Shown piece after piece: positions 44,644 to 53,070 of a stretch of DNA of 64,000 nt. The stretch is from Paraburkholderia phenazinium (GTDB lineage Bacteria > Pseudomonadota > Gammaproteobacteria > Burkholderiales > Burkholderiaceae), in assembly GCF_900141745.1 (NCBI RefSeq), contig NZ_FSRM01000002.1, forward strand, positions 1,860,001-1,924,000. The letters are read 5' to 3'. Numbering within the stretch: position 1 is the stretch's first letter; the number at the start of each line of letters is the position of its first letter. The notes under the pieces are model-generated. The model did not search any database. It was given only the letters and a program-made list of their open reading frames with translations, and was not told where the DNA came from. A program made the translations under genes and the position numbers.

Positions 44644-45024
44644 TTACTGGCCGTTCTGCATCGTGCCGTTCGGGGCCATCTGGTTCGGGCTGGTCATGTT
44701 GTTACGCGGGCTGGTGGCCGAGTTAGGCGATGCTCCTGAACCTGTACCCATCCCGCCGCCGGTAGCGGTCGTGCCCGGCGAACCGTAGCCGCTGGTGTCA
44801 GCCGGACTTTTCACGCTGCCGGGGCCGCTAGGTGCAACCGTCCCGCCTGTACCAATCCCGCCGCCGTTGCCGCTGGCTCCGCCTACGCCGGCACCCCCAC
44901 CAGCACCAGCCCCGGCGCCACCAGCACCCGCGCCAGCGCCTCCGGCACCACCTGCTGCATAGACACCACCAGACAGGGCCATGACGAGCGCCGATGCAAG
45001 AATTTTCTTCGTTGTGCTGTTCAT
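44644..45024 (-). CDS. Secreted glycine-rich protein
   Basis: A 126-residue protein with a signal peptide (MNSTTKKILASALVMALSGGVYAAGG) and a good ribosome site (TGGAGGATCTG). The mature part is nearly all Gly, Ala, Ser and Thr (GGAGGAGAGAGGAGAGAGGG and so on) with a few Asn, Gln, Pro and Met near the end. Such sequences are flexible and often surface-exposed or matrix-like. No function can be given. Confidence 0.7.
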   Translation of the reverse strand: MNSTTKKILASALVMALSGGVYAAGGAGGAGAGAGGAGAGAGGGAGVGGASGNGGGIGTGGTVAPSGPGSVKSPADTSGYGSPGTTATGGGMGTGSGASPNSATSPRNNMTSPNQMAPNGTMQNGQ

Positions 45025-45402
45025 TTTCAGATCCTCCAGAAGGTAGGGTTGTCACGCAGACGGATATCCATCTGCACACTTTTATGGGCCGCAAGCAGCG
45101 TGCCTCACTTTGGCGCGGCGCCGAGGCGCAGATCGCGACGAGACGAAGAGAAGGGCGGGCGGTTGACGCCTGCTCTGGATGTGGACGATGCCGGCCGGGT
45201 GTTACGTGCTGGAGGGATGGGAGATGCGCAAAACAACAATGCACGGATTGCCGGGGCAGTGTAAGAATCACTGCGCGGTGCGGGCGGCGCATTGCCAATA
45301 GTTGAGACTGCGGATGGTCGGTTGGGCACGTAGCCCGCCAGTTTGACAAACCAAACGGTAAAACTGACGGGTTACGCGTTTCGCGGTGTCGCTACATCTG
45401 GG
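45025..45402. other. 378-base intergenic region
   Basis: No gene found. It contains the upstream region of the glycine-rich gene; nothing in it recalls a known RNA or a strong terminator. Confidence 0.35.
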
Positions 45403-45558
45403 TTATATCTGCCCCATCACGACCAGAACGATCACGACGATGACGACAATACCGATCGTGCCTGTCGGCGCATAACCCCATGAGCGGCTATGCGGCCATG
45501 CTGGAAAGGCGCCGATGAGCAGCAGGATCAGAACGATCAGAAGAATGGTTCCCAACAT
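45403..45558 (-). CDS. DUF3309-type small hydrophobic protein
   Basis: A 51-residue protein, almost entirely two hydrophobic segments separated by the conserved PAWPHSRSWGY motif. This pattern (MLGTILLIVLILLLIGAFPAW...) is typical of the DUF3309 family of very small inner-membrane proteins. The start has a perfect ribosome site (CCGGAGGCG). It stands alone between the glycine-rich gene and the NlpC/P60 lipoprotein. Function unknown; such proteins are often stress-linked. Confidence 0.85.
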   Translation of the reverse strand: MLGTILLIVLILLLIGAFPAWPHSRSWGYAPTGTIGIVVIVVIVLVVMGQI

Positions 45559-45671
45559 AACGCCTCCGGATACTTGTGGTTGATCATGACAGGGGCCTGA
45601 GGCCCCTGCGCTTGCAGCTACCTGCTGCAAGTGCCATGCCAGGGTCGAAGTAACCGGAAGCGAAGCTGTAT

Positions 45672-47264
45672 TCAGCCGGCGGGATTGTCGTCGTCGGGTT
45701 GAACGGGCGTGCCTTCGCCAGGCGCGCCGATGATGCTGATCTGGAAGATGCGCGTGGCCGCGAGCGATTGAAGGCTTGGGTCCTCGGGGATATGCGCGAG
45801 CAGCGGAAAGATCACCGAGCCGCCAATTACCGCGCGGCGGCTGTTGTCCGCCGGGCGCAAGCCCCACACGTCCTGATAGACCACGGGCACCACCTGAGCG
45901 TCGCGCGTGGTGTTGCCGAGATACAGCATCACGTGGCCGCCGATATAGATGAGCGTGCGCATCGGCACGCCGTGCTCGGCAAGGTAAGCGATGCGTTGCT
46001 CTGGCGTGTCGGCGGACAAATCGGTCATGCGCCCAGCGCTCATCTGTGTCGACGAATGGCGCGGCAGCCATACGCCGAACGCGGCGAAAATGCTTTGCGT
46101 TTCGGACGAGCAATCGTTGTAGAAGTCGGCATTGCCCCAGCCATATGGCCGCCCGATCAGCGCCTTGATCAGCATCGCCAGATGGCGTGGCGTGGCTGCG
46201 AGAGGCGCAGTGGCCACCTGTGCATCGCTTAGTTGTGCGATGCGCGCCACGGCATGACCGTTTGCGTCGCGGGCGGGGACCATCACGCTGCGCTGGGTTG
46301 CGCTATCGTCGGGTGCGACCGGCAGCAAGGTGCCGGCGGGTGCATCGAAACGGAAAGTGCCCTGGCTGTCGCGCACCGGCGCCGATGCCACGACGACGGC
46401 GGCGAGTCCGTTGCGTGCCGCGCTGCGCCAGATGTCGATAAACGCGTCGTTCACGAGGCCCACCTCGTCGCTGCGCACCCAGCCTTGCACATCGGGCGTC
46501 TGCACGTAGTACCAGCCGCCGTCGAGACTGCTGCCCAGCACATAGAGCGGCGTGCCGGGACGGGCCGCCGAGACTTGCAGATTGTCGAACGGATAGCCTT
46601 CGCCAGCGAGGCGGTGATCGTAGAACGATGGGTCGACGGTCGGCAGTTCACGCACCAGCACGTTGCCGGTTGCAATGGCGCGGCGCGCAGCCGAGTATCC
46701 TGGCGCTCGCTCGAACTGGCCGACATCCATGTTCTGCTCGATGGCGTCGATCCAGGCCTTGGTGTGAGGCCGGAAGTTCTGGCCGTAGCCGAGTTCGTCG
46801 GCAGCCTTGCCGGTGTTGTCGAACTCCGCAATACGGCGGCGCTGCAGGGCGGCGATGTCTGCTCCGCCATCGCGGTAGACGCGTGTGTCGACGTAAGCGC
46901 GATTCCACGGCGAAGCATCGCCTTCTGCTGCGCCGAAGTAGCGGGCGCGCAACGCTTCAAAATGAGTCTGCTGGTCCGCAGCGCTCAGGAACGGTTGATC
47001 GTAGCCAGGGCTGGCCGGGTCGATCCAATGATCGACGTCCTGGTCGTAGGCATCCATCGGGAACACGCTGACCGGATCGATACCGATACGCACCTGCGTA
47101 GTGGGCGCAGACGGCGGCGTGGCGCACGCCGCGAGCGCGAGGCACAGCGCAGCGGTGGGCAGGCACAGCCACGTGCGGGAGCGAGCCCGCCACGAAGGTG
47201 GCGGGGCGATGCGAGGCAATAGCGGGGAGGCGGACTCGATGCGGGGCGCTGCGGCAGACGGCAT
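45672..47264 (-). CDS. SH3-like/NlpC-P60 lipoprotein, probable cell-wall endopeptidase
   Basis: A 530-residue lipoprotein: signal region with a lipobox LAAC (residues about 44-47), an SH3-like pair in the middle (DGWYYVQTPDVQGWVRSDEVG) and a C-terminal NlpC/P60 hydrolase domain. The catalytic Cys is C385 in NADFYNDCSSET and the His is H444 in IGGHVMLYLG. Such enzymes cut peptide cross-bridges or stem peptides in peptidoglycan. The N-terminal 40 residues before the lipobox are unusually long for a signal and could mean a later start. No partner gene is nearby. Confidence 0.85.
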   Translation of the reverse strand: MPSAAAPRIESASPLLPRIAPPPSWRARSRTWLCLPTAALCLALAACATPPSAPTTQVRIGIDPVSVFPMDAYDQDVDHWIDPASPGYDQPFLSAADQQTHFEALRARYFGAAEGDASPWNRAYVDTRVYRDGGADIAALQRRRIAEFDNTGKAADELGYGQNFRPHTKAWIDAIEQNMDVGQFERAPGYSAARRAIATGNVLVRELPTVDPSFYDHRLAGEGYPFDNLQVSAARPGTPLYVLGSSLDGGWYYVQTPDVQGWVRSDEVGLVNDAFIDIWRSAARNGLAAVVVASAPVRDSQGTFRFDAPAGTLLPVAPDDSATQRSVMVPARDANGHAVARIAQLSDAQVATAPLAATPRHLAMLIKALIGRPYGWGNADFYNDCSSETQSIFAAFGVWLPRHSSTQMSAGRMTDLSADTPEQRIAYLAEHGVPMRTLIYIGGHVMLYLGNTTRDAQVVPVVYQDVWGLRPADNSRRAVIGGSVIFPLLAHIPEDPSLQSLAATRIFQISIIGAPGEGTPVQPDDDNPAG

Positions 47265-47405
47265 GGTGCTCGACGGTGGGTGGCCAAGGTGCAGATAATA
47301 CGACGGTCTGCCTGCTGTCCACCAGCGAGAACCGCGCAGCGCGCTAATCGGCGAGTCGCGCGGTGAATCACTTGGCCAATCACTCAGCCAACTTCGGCGA
47401 GCGTA

Positions 47406-47861
47406 TTACTGCGTCTGAGACGAGGCGTGCGGCACGTCGGCGCCTGCGTGCTCGCCGTGAGGCGCGCGGTTGGCCTCGACGATATCCTCGGCAAGGCTGG
47501 TACGCAGCGTTGCGATGGCCTGATCCGGATTCGCCGGCTTCAGTTGTTCGCGCGCGAGCGACTCATAAATGAAATGCCGCAACATCGGGTCTTGGGTTTT
47601 GTTAAGCACATCGTGATAGACGCCGATGATTTCGCTTTCGTGTCCGGTCATCGCGTAAAGCCTGCGCAACTGTTCCAGGTCGTTGATCACGGCGAAGCCC
47701 GGACCGTGGGGCGGCGGCATGCCTTCGCCGTGAGAGGGTTGGCCATGACCCATCAGGCCGTCCATCTGAGGTGGCGGCGAGGTGTCTTGCTGTGCGGTTG
47801 CAGAGAACGTAGCGGTGATCAGCAGCGCGGCCACCGCCGTGCTCACAAAGGCCTTTTTCAT
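47406..47861 (-). CDS. Small exported protein of unknown function
   Basis: A 151-residue protein with a signal peptide ending ATAQQD, a His/Met/Pro-rich mature start (MGHGQPSHGEGMPPPHGPG) and a helical middle (LEQLRRLYAMTGHESEIIGVYHDVLNKTQDPMLRHFIYESL). The His/Met-rich head could bind copper or other metal, as in some periplasmic metallochaperones. The family is not known to me. It is divergent in direction from nothing nearby; a 314-base gap separates it from the chemoreceptor gene. Confidence 0.65.
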   Translation of the reverse strand: MKKAFVSTAVAALLITATFSATAQQDTSPPPQMDGLMGHGQPSHGEGMPPPHGPGFAVINDLEQLRRLYAMTGHESEIIGVYHDVLNKTQDPMLRHFIYESLAREQLKPANPDQAIATLRTSLAEDIVEANRAPHGEHAGADVPHASSQTQ

Positions 47862-48175
47862 ATTATCGATTCCATCGGATCAGCGTCGGCACGACAGTGC
47901 GCCGACCATGTGGACACGATAGTGGAGATAGCCGATTGTAGGGTTACGGAAGTCCGTCTGGACCTTACATAACCTTGCAGGCGGGCACTAACATTGCGCC
48001 GTGAATGTCGCGAGGGGGCGCCGGTTAGCGAGAGCGTTGCGAATACATCGGCCAAGTCTTACAGAATTTTCCAGCAGGCGGTTTGATGAAACCGGAGGCC
48101 TTGGCCTGTCTGGAGAAGTGTCGAACGGTGCGCAATCTGTTGTGATCCGCGATCGCGCACCGTGTGGGTCAAGCG
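47862..48175. other. 314-base gap before the chemoreceptor 3' end
   Basis: No gene found; contains the promoter side of the small exported protein and the 3' flank of the chemoreceptor. Confidence 0.35.
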
Positions 48176-49885
48176 TTAAAACGTCTCCCAGTTGTTCGAA
48201 CCGGCGTCGGACAATGCAACGGCGGGTTGAGCGGCTGCGGTAAGCGGTTCGCGTTTGACTGCGGGGCGCATGATGGGAGCGCGCTTTTTGGCGGGAGCAG
48301 CCGCATCACGCTGCGCACGCGGCGCGGCGGCCGAATGGCTCTCGGCCACCTTGAACACGGAGACGGCCCGCTTTTGCTGCGCGGCCTGCTGTTCCAGCGA
48401 CTGGGCTGCAGCCGACGCCTCTTCGACCAGCGCCGCGTTCTGTTGCGTCACTTCGTCCATCTGGCTCACGGCCTGGTTCACCTGTTCGATACCGCGGCTT
48501 TGCTCATCGGAAGCGGCAGAGATTTCCGCGTTGATATCGGCGACCCGTTTGATGGCCTGCTGTACCTCAGTCATCGTGCGGCCCACTTCTTCGGCCTGCG
48601 TCGAGCCGCTGTGAATCGTCGCGACCGAGCTCTGGATCAGGTCCTTGATTTCTTTCGCAGCACTGGACGAGCGCTGCGCGAGACTGCGCACTTCACCCGC
48701 CACGACCGCGAAACCGCGCCCTTGTTCACCGGCACGCGCCGCTTCCACGGCGGCGTTCAGCGCAAGAATGTTGGTCTGGAACGCGATGCCCTCGATCAGC
48801 GTGGTGATCTCGGCAATCTTCGACGAACTCGCCGTGATATCGCCCATCGTCACCAGCATGCGTTCGACAACGGTGTTGCCCTTGTCCGCGATCTCCGATG
48901 CATTGCCGGCCAGCGTGGTGGCCTGACGGGCATTTTCGGAGTTCTGTTTGACGGTGGCGGTGAGCTGCTCCATGCTGGCAGCGGTTTCTTCCAGCGACGC
49001 AGCCTGCTCTTCGGTGCGCGAAGACAGGTCCATGTTGCCGGCGGCAATTTCGCTCGAAGCGACCATGATCGATTCGCTCGAAGTCTTGATGCCGCGCACG
49101 ATGCTGGCGAGTTGCGTGTCCATCTGTTTGAGCGCGCCAAGCAGGTGGCCGAATTCGTCCTTCGAGTGAACGCTGAGTTCGTTTTCGAGCTGTCCTTCCG
49201 CGATGCGCTGCGCGACATTCAGTGCCGCTCCGAGCGGAATCATGATCGTCTTCAACAGATACATGGATGCAGCGATGGCGACGATCAGGCCCAGCACGAT
49301 TGTGCCGATGGCGACCCACAGCAGCGTGTGGAACGTGTCCACGCCCTGATCCGCGGTCTGCTTGACCTGGGCCGCGTTGATATCGATGTCCTGATCAATG
49401 GTGTCGGACAGCGCGTTGCCCACGTCGCGCATTTTTTCGAGGGACGTACTGCTGGCGTCGAACGTACCGCCGTCGACGGCGGAGAGGACGGTGTCGACCT
49501 GCGATTTGAAGTCGGCGGATTGCGCGGCGATCTGATCGGCGACCTTGCGTTCGTCATCATCGGAGACCTTGCCGGGGTAGTAGTCGGTCCACGAAGTGTT
49601 GAGTTTCTTCTGCAGTTCGCGAACCTGCCCGACCGCCTGCTTTTGGTCGTTCGCATCGTGCATGCCCATCAGACGGCTCAACATCAGCCGAATCTTCAGC
49701 GCGTCGGCCTGCGTGGCAGCGAGGTCTTCGATCGGCACGGTGCTGCTCGTGTACATGGAGTTCATGTCGGAGCTCATGGTCGAGAGCCCACGAACGCCCA
49801 TCAAACCGATAGCGATCATCAAGACGATGCACGCGCCGAGCGCGAGAATGATCTTGAACCTGATGGTATTGGTCAACTTGTTCAT
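48176..49885 (-). CDS. Methyl-accepting chemotaxis protein
   Basis: A 569-residue transmembrane chemoreceptor. An N-terminal helix, a periplasmic four-helix-bundle sensor (residues about 35-190), a second helix (WVAIGTIVLGLIVAIAASMYLL), a HAMP region and the long signalling coiled coil follow. The hairpin tip QTNILALNAAVEAARAGEQGRGFAVVAGEVRSLAQR is the CheA/CheW contact; only part is quoted. The last residues NNWETF match the C-terminal pentapeptide that binds CheR/CheB, so it is a methylated high-abundance type receptor. The ligand is unknown and no other che gene is near. Confidence 0.95.
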   Translation of the reverse strand: MNKLTNTIRFKIILALGACIVLMIAIGLMGVRGLSTMSSDMNSMYTSSTVPIEDLAATQADALKIRLMLSRLMGMHDANDQKQAVGQVRELQKKLNTSWTDYYPGKVSDDDERKVADQIAAQSADFKSQVDTVLSAVDGGTFDASSTSLEKMRDVGNALSDTIDQDIDINAAQVKQTADQGVDTFHTLLWVAIGTIVLGLIVAIAASMYLLKTIMIPLGAALNVAQRIAEGQLENELSVHSKDEFGHLLGALKQMDTQLASIVRGIKTSSESIMVASSEIAAGNMDLSSRTEEQAASLEETAASMEQLTATVKQNSENARQATTLAGNASEIADKGNTVVERMLVTMGDITASSSKIAEITTLIEGIAFQTNILALNAAVEAARAGEQGRGFAVVAGEVRSLAQRSSSAAKEIKDLIQSSVATIHSGSTQAEEVGRTMTEVQQAIKRVADINAEISAASDEQSRGIEQVNQAVSQMDEVTQQNAALVEEASAAAQSLEQQAAQQKRAVSVFKVAESHSAAAPRAQRDAAAPAKKRAPIMRPAVKREPLTAAAQPAVALSDAGSNNWETF

Positions 49886-50297
49886 GCGGGGATACCTGTG
49901 ACGATGGTGTAATCAATCTTTGCGGAGGGAATGCGCGCGTGTTTGTTTCGCCGGAATCCCCATCGCGCGACGCTGGGCCGTACCCGTGTAAACGACCTGC
50001 AGGATGAGTTCTTGAGGTATGGGGCCGCAGAATTGCACATCGATTTGCAGATGCAGTGAGGCTTATTTCATTCGGTTTACGTTCGCTTCAAAACGCGCTG
50101 ACAGTGCGCACAAGCGTGGTGAATGTGCGGCGGATGAACGAGCGTAGTAAGGGCCGGTAAGAATCGCGCAACGCGGGACGATCAAACCCGGTTCGGGCCC
50201 ACGGTTCTGTCCCTTAGCTGGCGCAATAGCGGCAGAAGGCGCATCATTACGTCGTGGGCTGGCACGACATGTAACTATCTGCTCTGGAGGAAATAGC
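49886..50297. other. 412-base divergent region between chemoreceptor and phasin
   Basis: No gene found. An inverted repeat GTCGTG-GGCTGG-CACGAC (50251-50268) lies about 30 bases before the phasin start and is a possible operator for a PHA regulator; I cannot name the protein. A strong ribosome site (TGGAGGAAAT) precedes the phasin. Confidence 0.4.
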
Positions 50298-50717
50298 ATG
50301 GAACGATTTGACGCCGCCAATCCGTTTGGCGAATTCACCAAAATGCTGGAGCAGTTCAAACTACCTGGCTTCGACGTGCCCGCCATCATGGAAGCGCGAC
50401 GTAAGGATGTCGAAGCGCTGGTAACGGCAAATCAGGCTGCGCTGCAGGGCATGCAGTCGCTCGCGCAGAAGCAGGCCGACATGCTCCGTTCGACTCTGGG
50501 CGAGTTGCAGACCCTGGCGGGTCAGTTCTCCGCTACGGGAGGCGCACCCACGCAAACGGCCGAGCTGGTCCAGCAAACCTTGCATAAAGCCCTGGCCGAT
50601 ATGCAACAGCTCGCGCAGGCAGCGTATCAATCGCAGGCTGAGTCGTATGCGGTGATCGCAAAGCGCGTAGAAGAGAACGTGCAGGAACTCAAGACGCTCT
50701 TGCAACCGAAGCAGTAA
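50298..50717 (+). CDS. Phasin (polyhydroxyalkanoate granule protein)
   Basis: A 139-residue protein of the phasin family: N-terminal ERFDAANPFGEFTKMLEQFKLPGFDVPAIMEARRKDVEAL and a helical remainder with Ala/Gln-rich heptads, shown partly. Phasins coat polyhydroxybutyrate granules and control their size and number. The single gene has a strong ribosome site and is followed by two stem-loops that look like terminators. No PHA synthase is in the window. Confidence 0.93.
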   Translation: MERFDAANPFGEFTKMLEQFKLPGFDVPAIMEARRKDVEALVTANQAALQGMQSLAQKQADMLRSTLGELQTLAGQFSATGGAPTQTAELVQQTLHKALADMQQLAQAAYQSQAESYAVIAKRVEENVQELKTLLQPKQ

Positions 50718-50726
50718 CGGCCTCGC

Positions 50727-50751
50727 GTTTGCTCTCGCCCCGAGAGCAAAC
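50727..50751 (+). terminator. Hairpin after phasin gene
   Basis: GTTTGCTCTC (50727-50736), loop GCCCC, GAGAGCAAAC (50742-50751): a perfect ten-pair stem directly after the stop. It lacks a T tract. Confidence 0.55.
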
Positions 50752-50767
50752 CGATGCGGTCGAACAG

Positions 50768-50815
50768 ATGCCGGTGCTGACTGGAAGTACGCAGTCATCG
50801 CCGGCATTTTCATTT
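50768..50815 (+). terminator. Rho-independent terminator of the phasin gene
   Basis: A 15-position stem (ATGCCGGTGCTGACT at 50768-50782 and AGTCATCGCCGGCAT at 50793-50807) with one mismatch and one G-U pair and a ten-base loop, followed by TTTTCATTT. The layout is that of an intrinsic terminator. Confidence 0.75.
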
Positions 50816-51332
50816 GGAGGCCGGACCGCAGGAGATTACGGTTAGCTTTCCGCTGCGGGTCCACCTGAATTCACATGAAGCCGGTGCCGGGTTCCTCGAA
50901 GAAAATAAAGTTCGCAGAACGAAAAGTATGAGGAAAAGCTGCTTGATCTGCATTTATGTAGCGTTCATTTAATAAAACGAAACCAAGCGTCGGCGCGTCA
51001 TAACTTTTTTGCTGCAAATCCTGCCCGCATAGATGCTGTTCGCTTAAAACGCGAGCCATAGCGGAAATCGACGCGTATGCACCGCTGGTGTTGGCGCCGA
51101 TTCCATAAGTCAAACAACCTCTGTCACCACGCAAGTTTGGATTCCCCGCCAAACGATTGCGAGAGCAGTTTTCCTTCACTAAAGTTTCGCGCCGCCACTC
51201 CGTAGACGCATTCACGCAACCTCTCTAGGCGTGATTGCAGCACCAGTGCCCGCCGGTCGAGAAGTGCGCCCCTAATTCGTCGTTCGCGATCGCGATGAGG
51301 ATCACGAGCGCTTTCACCTCGAAGGAATTCAC
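50816..51332. other. About 515 bases without a gene upstream of the DUF2844 gene
   Basis: Past the terminator, this stretch is less GC-rich than its surroundings. A short reading frame at 50871-51215 on the minus strand has a GTG start and no family-like features, so I do not call it. A weak stem-loop lies at 50823-50862. The ribosome site GAAGGA at 51321-51326 belongs to the DUF2844 gene. Confidence 0.4.
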
Positions 51333-51791
51333 TTGAAAACGATGCTTCATACAGGCATTGCTTGCGCAATGCTCGGGGCAATCTGTGCGCTTTCTTCGCC
51401 TGCACAAGCCGCGTTGGGCCAGAAGGTCAGCAGCATCAGCAGTGACCAGGCGGTGATGCATGCCATATCGCATAGCAGTACTTCGCAATTCGCGTACACG
51501 GTGCATCTGATGACGCTGTCCTCCGGCACGGTGGTGCGCGAGTACGTCGCACCCAATGGCACGGTGTTCGGCGTTGCATGGGAAGGGCCGACTCTGCCGG
51601 ATCTGAAGACCACGCTGGGCGCGGCTTTCGACCAATACGTCGCAGCCACCGCGACACGACGCGCCACGCCGCTGGCCGTGTCGAACAGCGATCTCGTGGT
51701 GTTCTCGGGCGGTCATCTGCGTGCCTTCGCGGGACATGCGTACCTGCCGCAAGCGGTGCCTGCGGGCGTCGATGTCAACGTCATTCAATAA
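51333..51791 (+). CDS. DUF2844-family exported protein
   Basis: A 152-residue protein with a signal peptide (MKTMLHTGIACAMLGAICALSSPAQA) and a mature part of about 125 residues with repeated beta-strand-like segments (FAYTVHLMTLSSGTVVREYVAPNGTVFGVAWEGPTLPDL). It starts with TTG at 51333; the GAAGGA box six bases upstream fits TTG but not the next ATG, nine bases on. The DUF3443 gene starts ten bases after its stop, so both are in one operon. In Burkholderia these two families are regular partners; the function is unknown. Confidence 0.85.
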   Translation: MKTMLHTGIACAMLGAICALSSPAQAALGQKVSSISSDQAVMHAISHSSTSQFAYTVHLMTLSSGTVVREYVAPNGTVFGVAWEGPTLPDLKTTLGAAFDQYVAATATRRATPLAVSNSDLVVFSGGHLRAFAGHAYLPQAVPAGVDVNVIQ

Positions 51792-51801
51792 CGGAGCGAT
51801 C

Positions 51802-53070
51802 ATGCGCCCATCTGATTCGTTCCTTAAGTTGCTCGCCGTTGCAGTCTTTGCCCTGTTGCTCGCCGCATGCGGCGGGGGTGGCGGTGGCGGCAGCAGTGCG
51901 AGCACCAGCGCGTCGAATGCTTCCACGTCGACGCAGACCGCTACCACTACCGCGCCTGCAGCCCAAGCGCTGGCCGCCAACGTCGCGACGGTGACCGTCG
52001 ACTCCGGCGTGACGGACGTGCCGAACATGCCCTTCGTCAGCGTGACGGTCTGTGCGCCCGGTTCGACGCAGTGTCAAACCATCAATCACGTGCTGGTCGA
52101 CACCGGCTCGTGGGGTCTGCGGGTGTTCGCGTCGCAATTGCCGGCGTCGGTGGCGTTGCCGCAGGAACAGGATGTTCTCGCCAATCCGCTGGCCGAATGC
52201 ATGCAGTTCTTCGATGGCTATACGTGGGGTTCCGTGCGGATCGCCGATGTGCAGATAGGCGGTGAAAAGGCGGCTTCGCTGCCGATCCAGGTGATCGATC
52301 CGAACTACAGCGCCGTGCCGTCGGACTGCAGCAGCGTTGGCGCATCGCGCAATACGCCCACCGCGCTTGCCGCCAATGGCGTGCTCGGCATTGGCGTGTT
52401 CAAGCATGATTGCGGCTATAACTGCGTGCAGCAGGCGGTGCCAGCGACCTATTACGGCTGCCAGGGGACCACCTGCGCGTCGCTCGCCCTCGCGGAAGCG
52501 CTGCAGGTGGCCAATCCGATTCCTTACTTCAGCACCGACAATAACGGCTCTGTCCTGATGTTGCCCGCCGCCGCTTCGAGCGGTGCCGCGTCGCTTGCCG
52601 GACAACTGGTGTTCGGCATCGGCACCGAGACCAACAACGGTCTTGGCAGTGCGCAGGTGATCGGCGTCAATCCGAACAACGGCACCTTCTCGACCGTGCA
52701 AAACGGCACGACCTACACGAACAGCATCATGGACAGCGGCTCGACCGGCCTGTTCTTCCAGACCACTGGATTGCCTGTCTGCGCGAGCCCGAATAGCGCG
52801 TACTACTGTCCGGCCTCGACCGAGCAGTTAAGCGCAGTGATCGAAGGCGTGAACGGCATCAACAGTGCGGTGTCGTTCGATGTAGGCAACGCCACGGCGC
52901 TAACGCAGACTTCCAGCGGGGATGCGGTGATGCCGCTGCTGGCGGGGCCGGCGTTCGTGACTTCGACAATTTTCGACTGGGGCCTGCCGTTTTTCTACGG
53001 CCGCAGTGTCTACGCGGCAGTCGAGCAGCAATCGACACCGGGTGGCACGGGACCGTATATCGCGTACTAG
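51802..53070 (+). CDS. DUF3443-family lipoprotein with pepsin-like DTGS/DSGST motifs
   Basis: A 422-residue lipoprotein: signal with lipobox LAAC (about residue 19) and a Gly/Ser linker. The mature protein has two sites that look like the two active-site loops of pepsin-family aspartic proteases: HVLVDTGSWGLRV with D100, and SIMDSGSTGLFF with D311, spaced 211 residues. Pepsins have hydrophobic-hydrophobic-D-T-G-S and D-[TS]-G-[TS] about 180 residues apart. Several Cys (VCAPGSTQC, DCGYNC, YGCQGTTC) suggest disulfides in an exported protein. Protease activity is inference. ACGGAGCG precedes the start. It is convergent with the glycosyltransferase gene; the stops overlap in CTAG. Confidence 0.85.
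   Translation: MRPSDSFLKLLAVAVFALLLAACGGGGGGGSSASTSASNASTSTQTATTTAPAAQALAANVATVTVDSGVTDVPNMPFVSVTVCAPGSTQCQTINHVLVDTGSWGLRVFASQLPASVALPQEQDVLANPLAECMQFFDGYTWGSVRIADVQIGGEKAASLPIQVIDPNYSAVPSDCSSVGASRNTPTALAANGVLGIGVFKHDCGYNCVQQAVPATYYGCQGTTCASLALAEALQVANPIPYFSTDNNGSVLMLPAAASSGAASLAGQLVFGIGTETNNGLGSAQVIGVNPNNGTFSTVQNGTTYTNSIMDSGSTGLFFQTTGLPVCASPNSAYYCPASTEQLSAVIEGVNGINSAVSFDVGNATALTQTSSGDAVMPLLAGPAFVTSTIFDWGLPFFYGRSVYAAVEQQSTPGGTGPYIAY

Noticed and set aside
48164..49912. A 582-residue open frame antisense to the chemoreceptor
   Set aside because: It mirrors the MCP gene; the translation is Arg/His/Asp-rich without family motifs.
50871..51215. Possible 114-residue gene on the minus strand with GTG start
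   Set aside because: A GAGAGG box precedes the GTG, but the translation has no signal, domain or compositional support and it sits in a region of mixed sequence.
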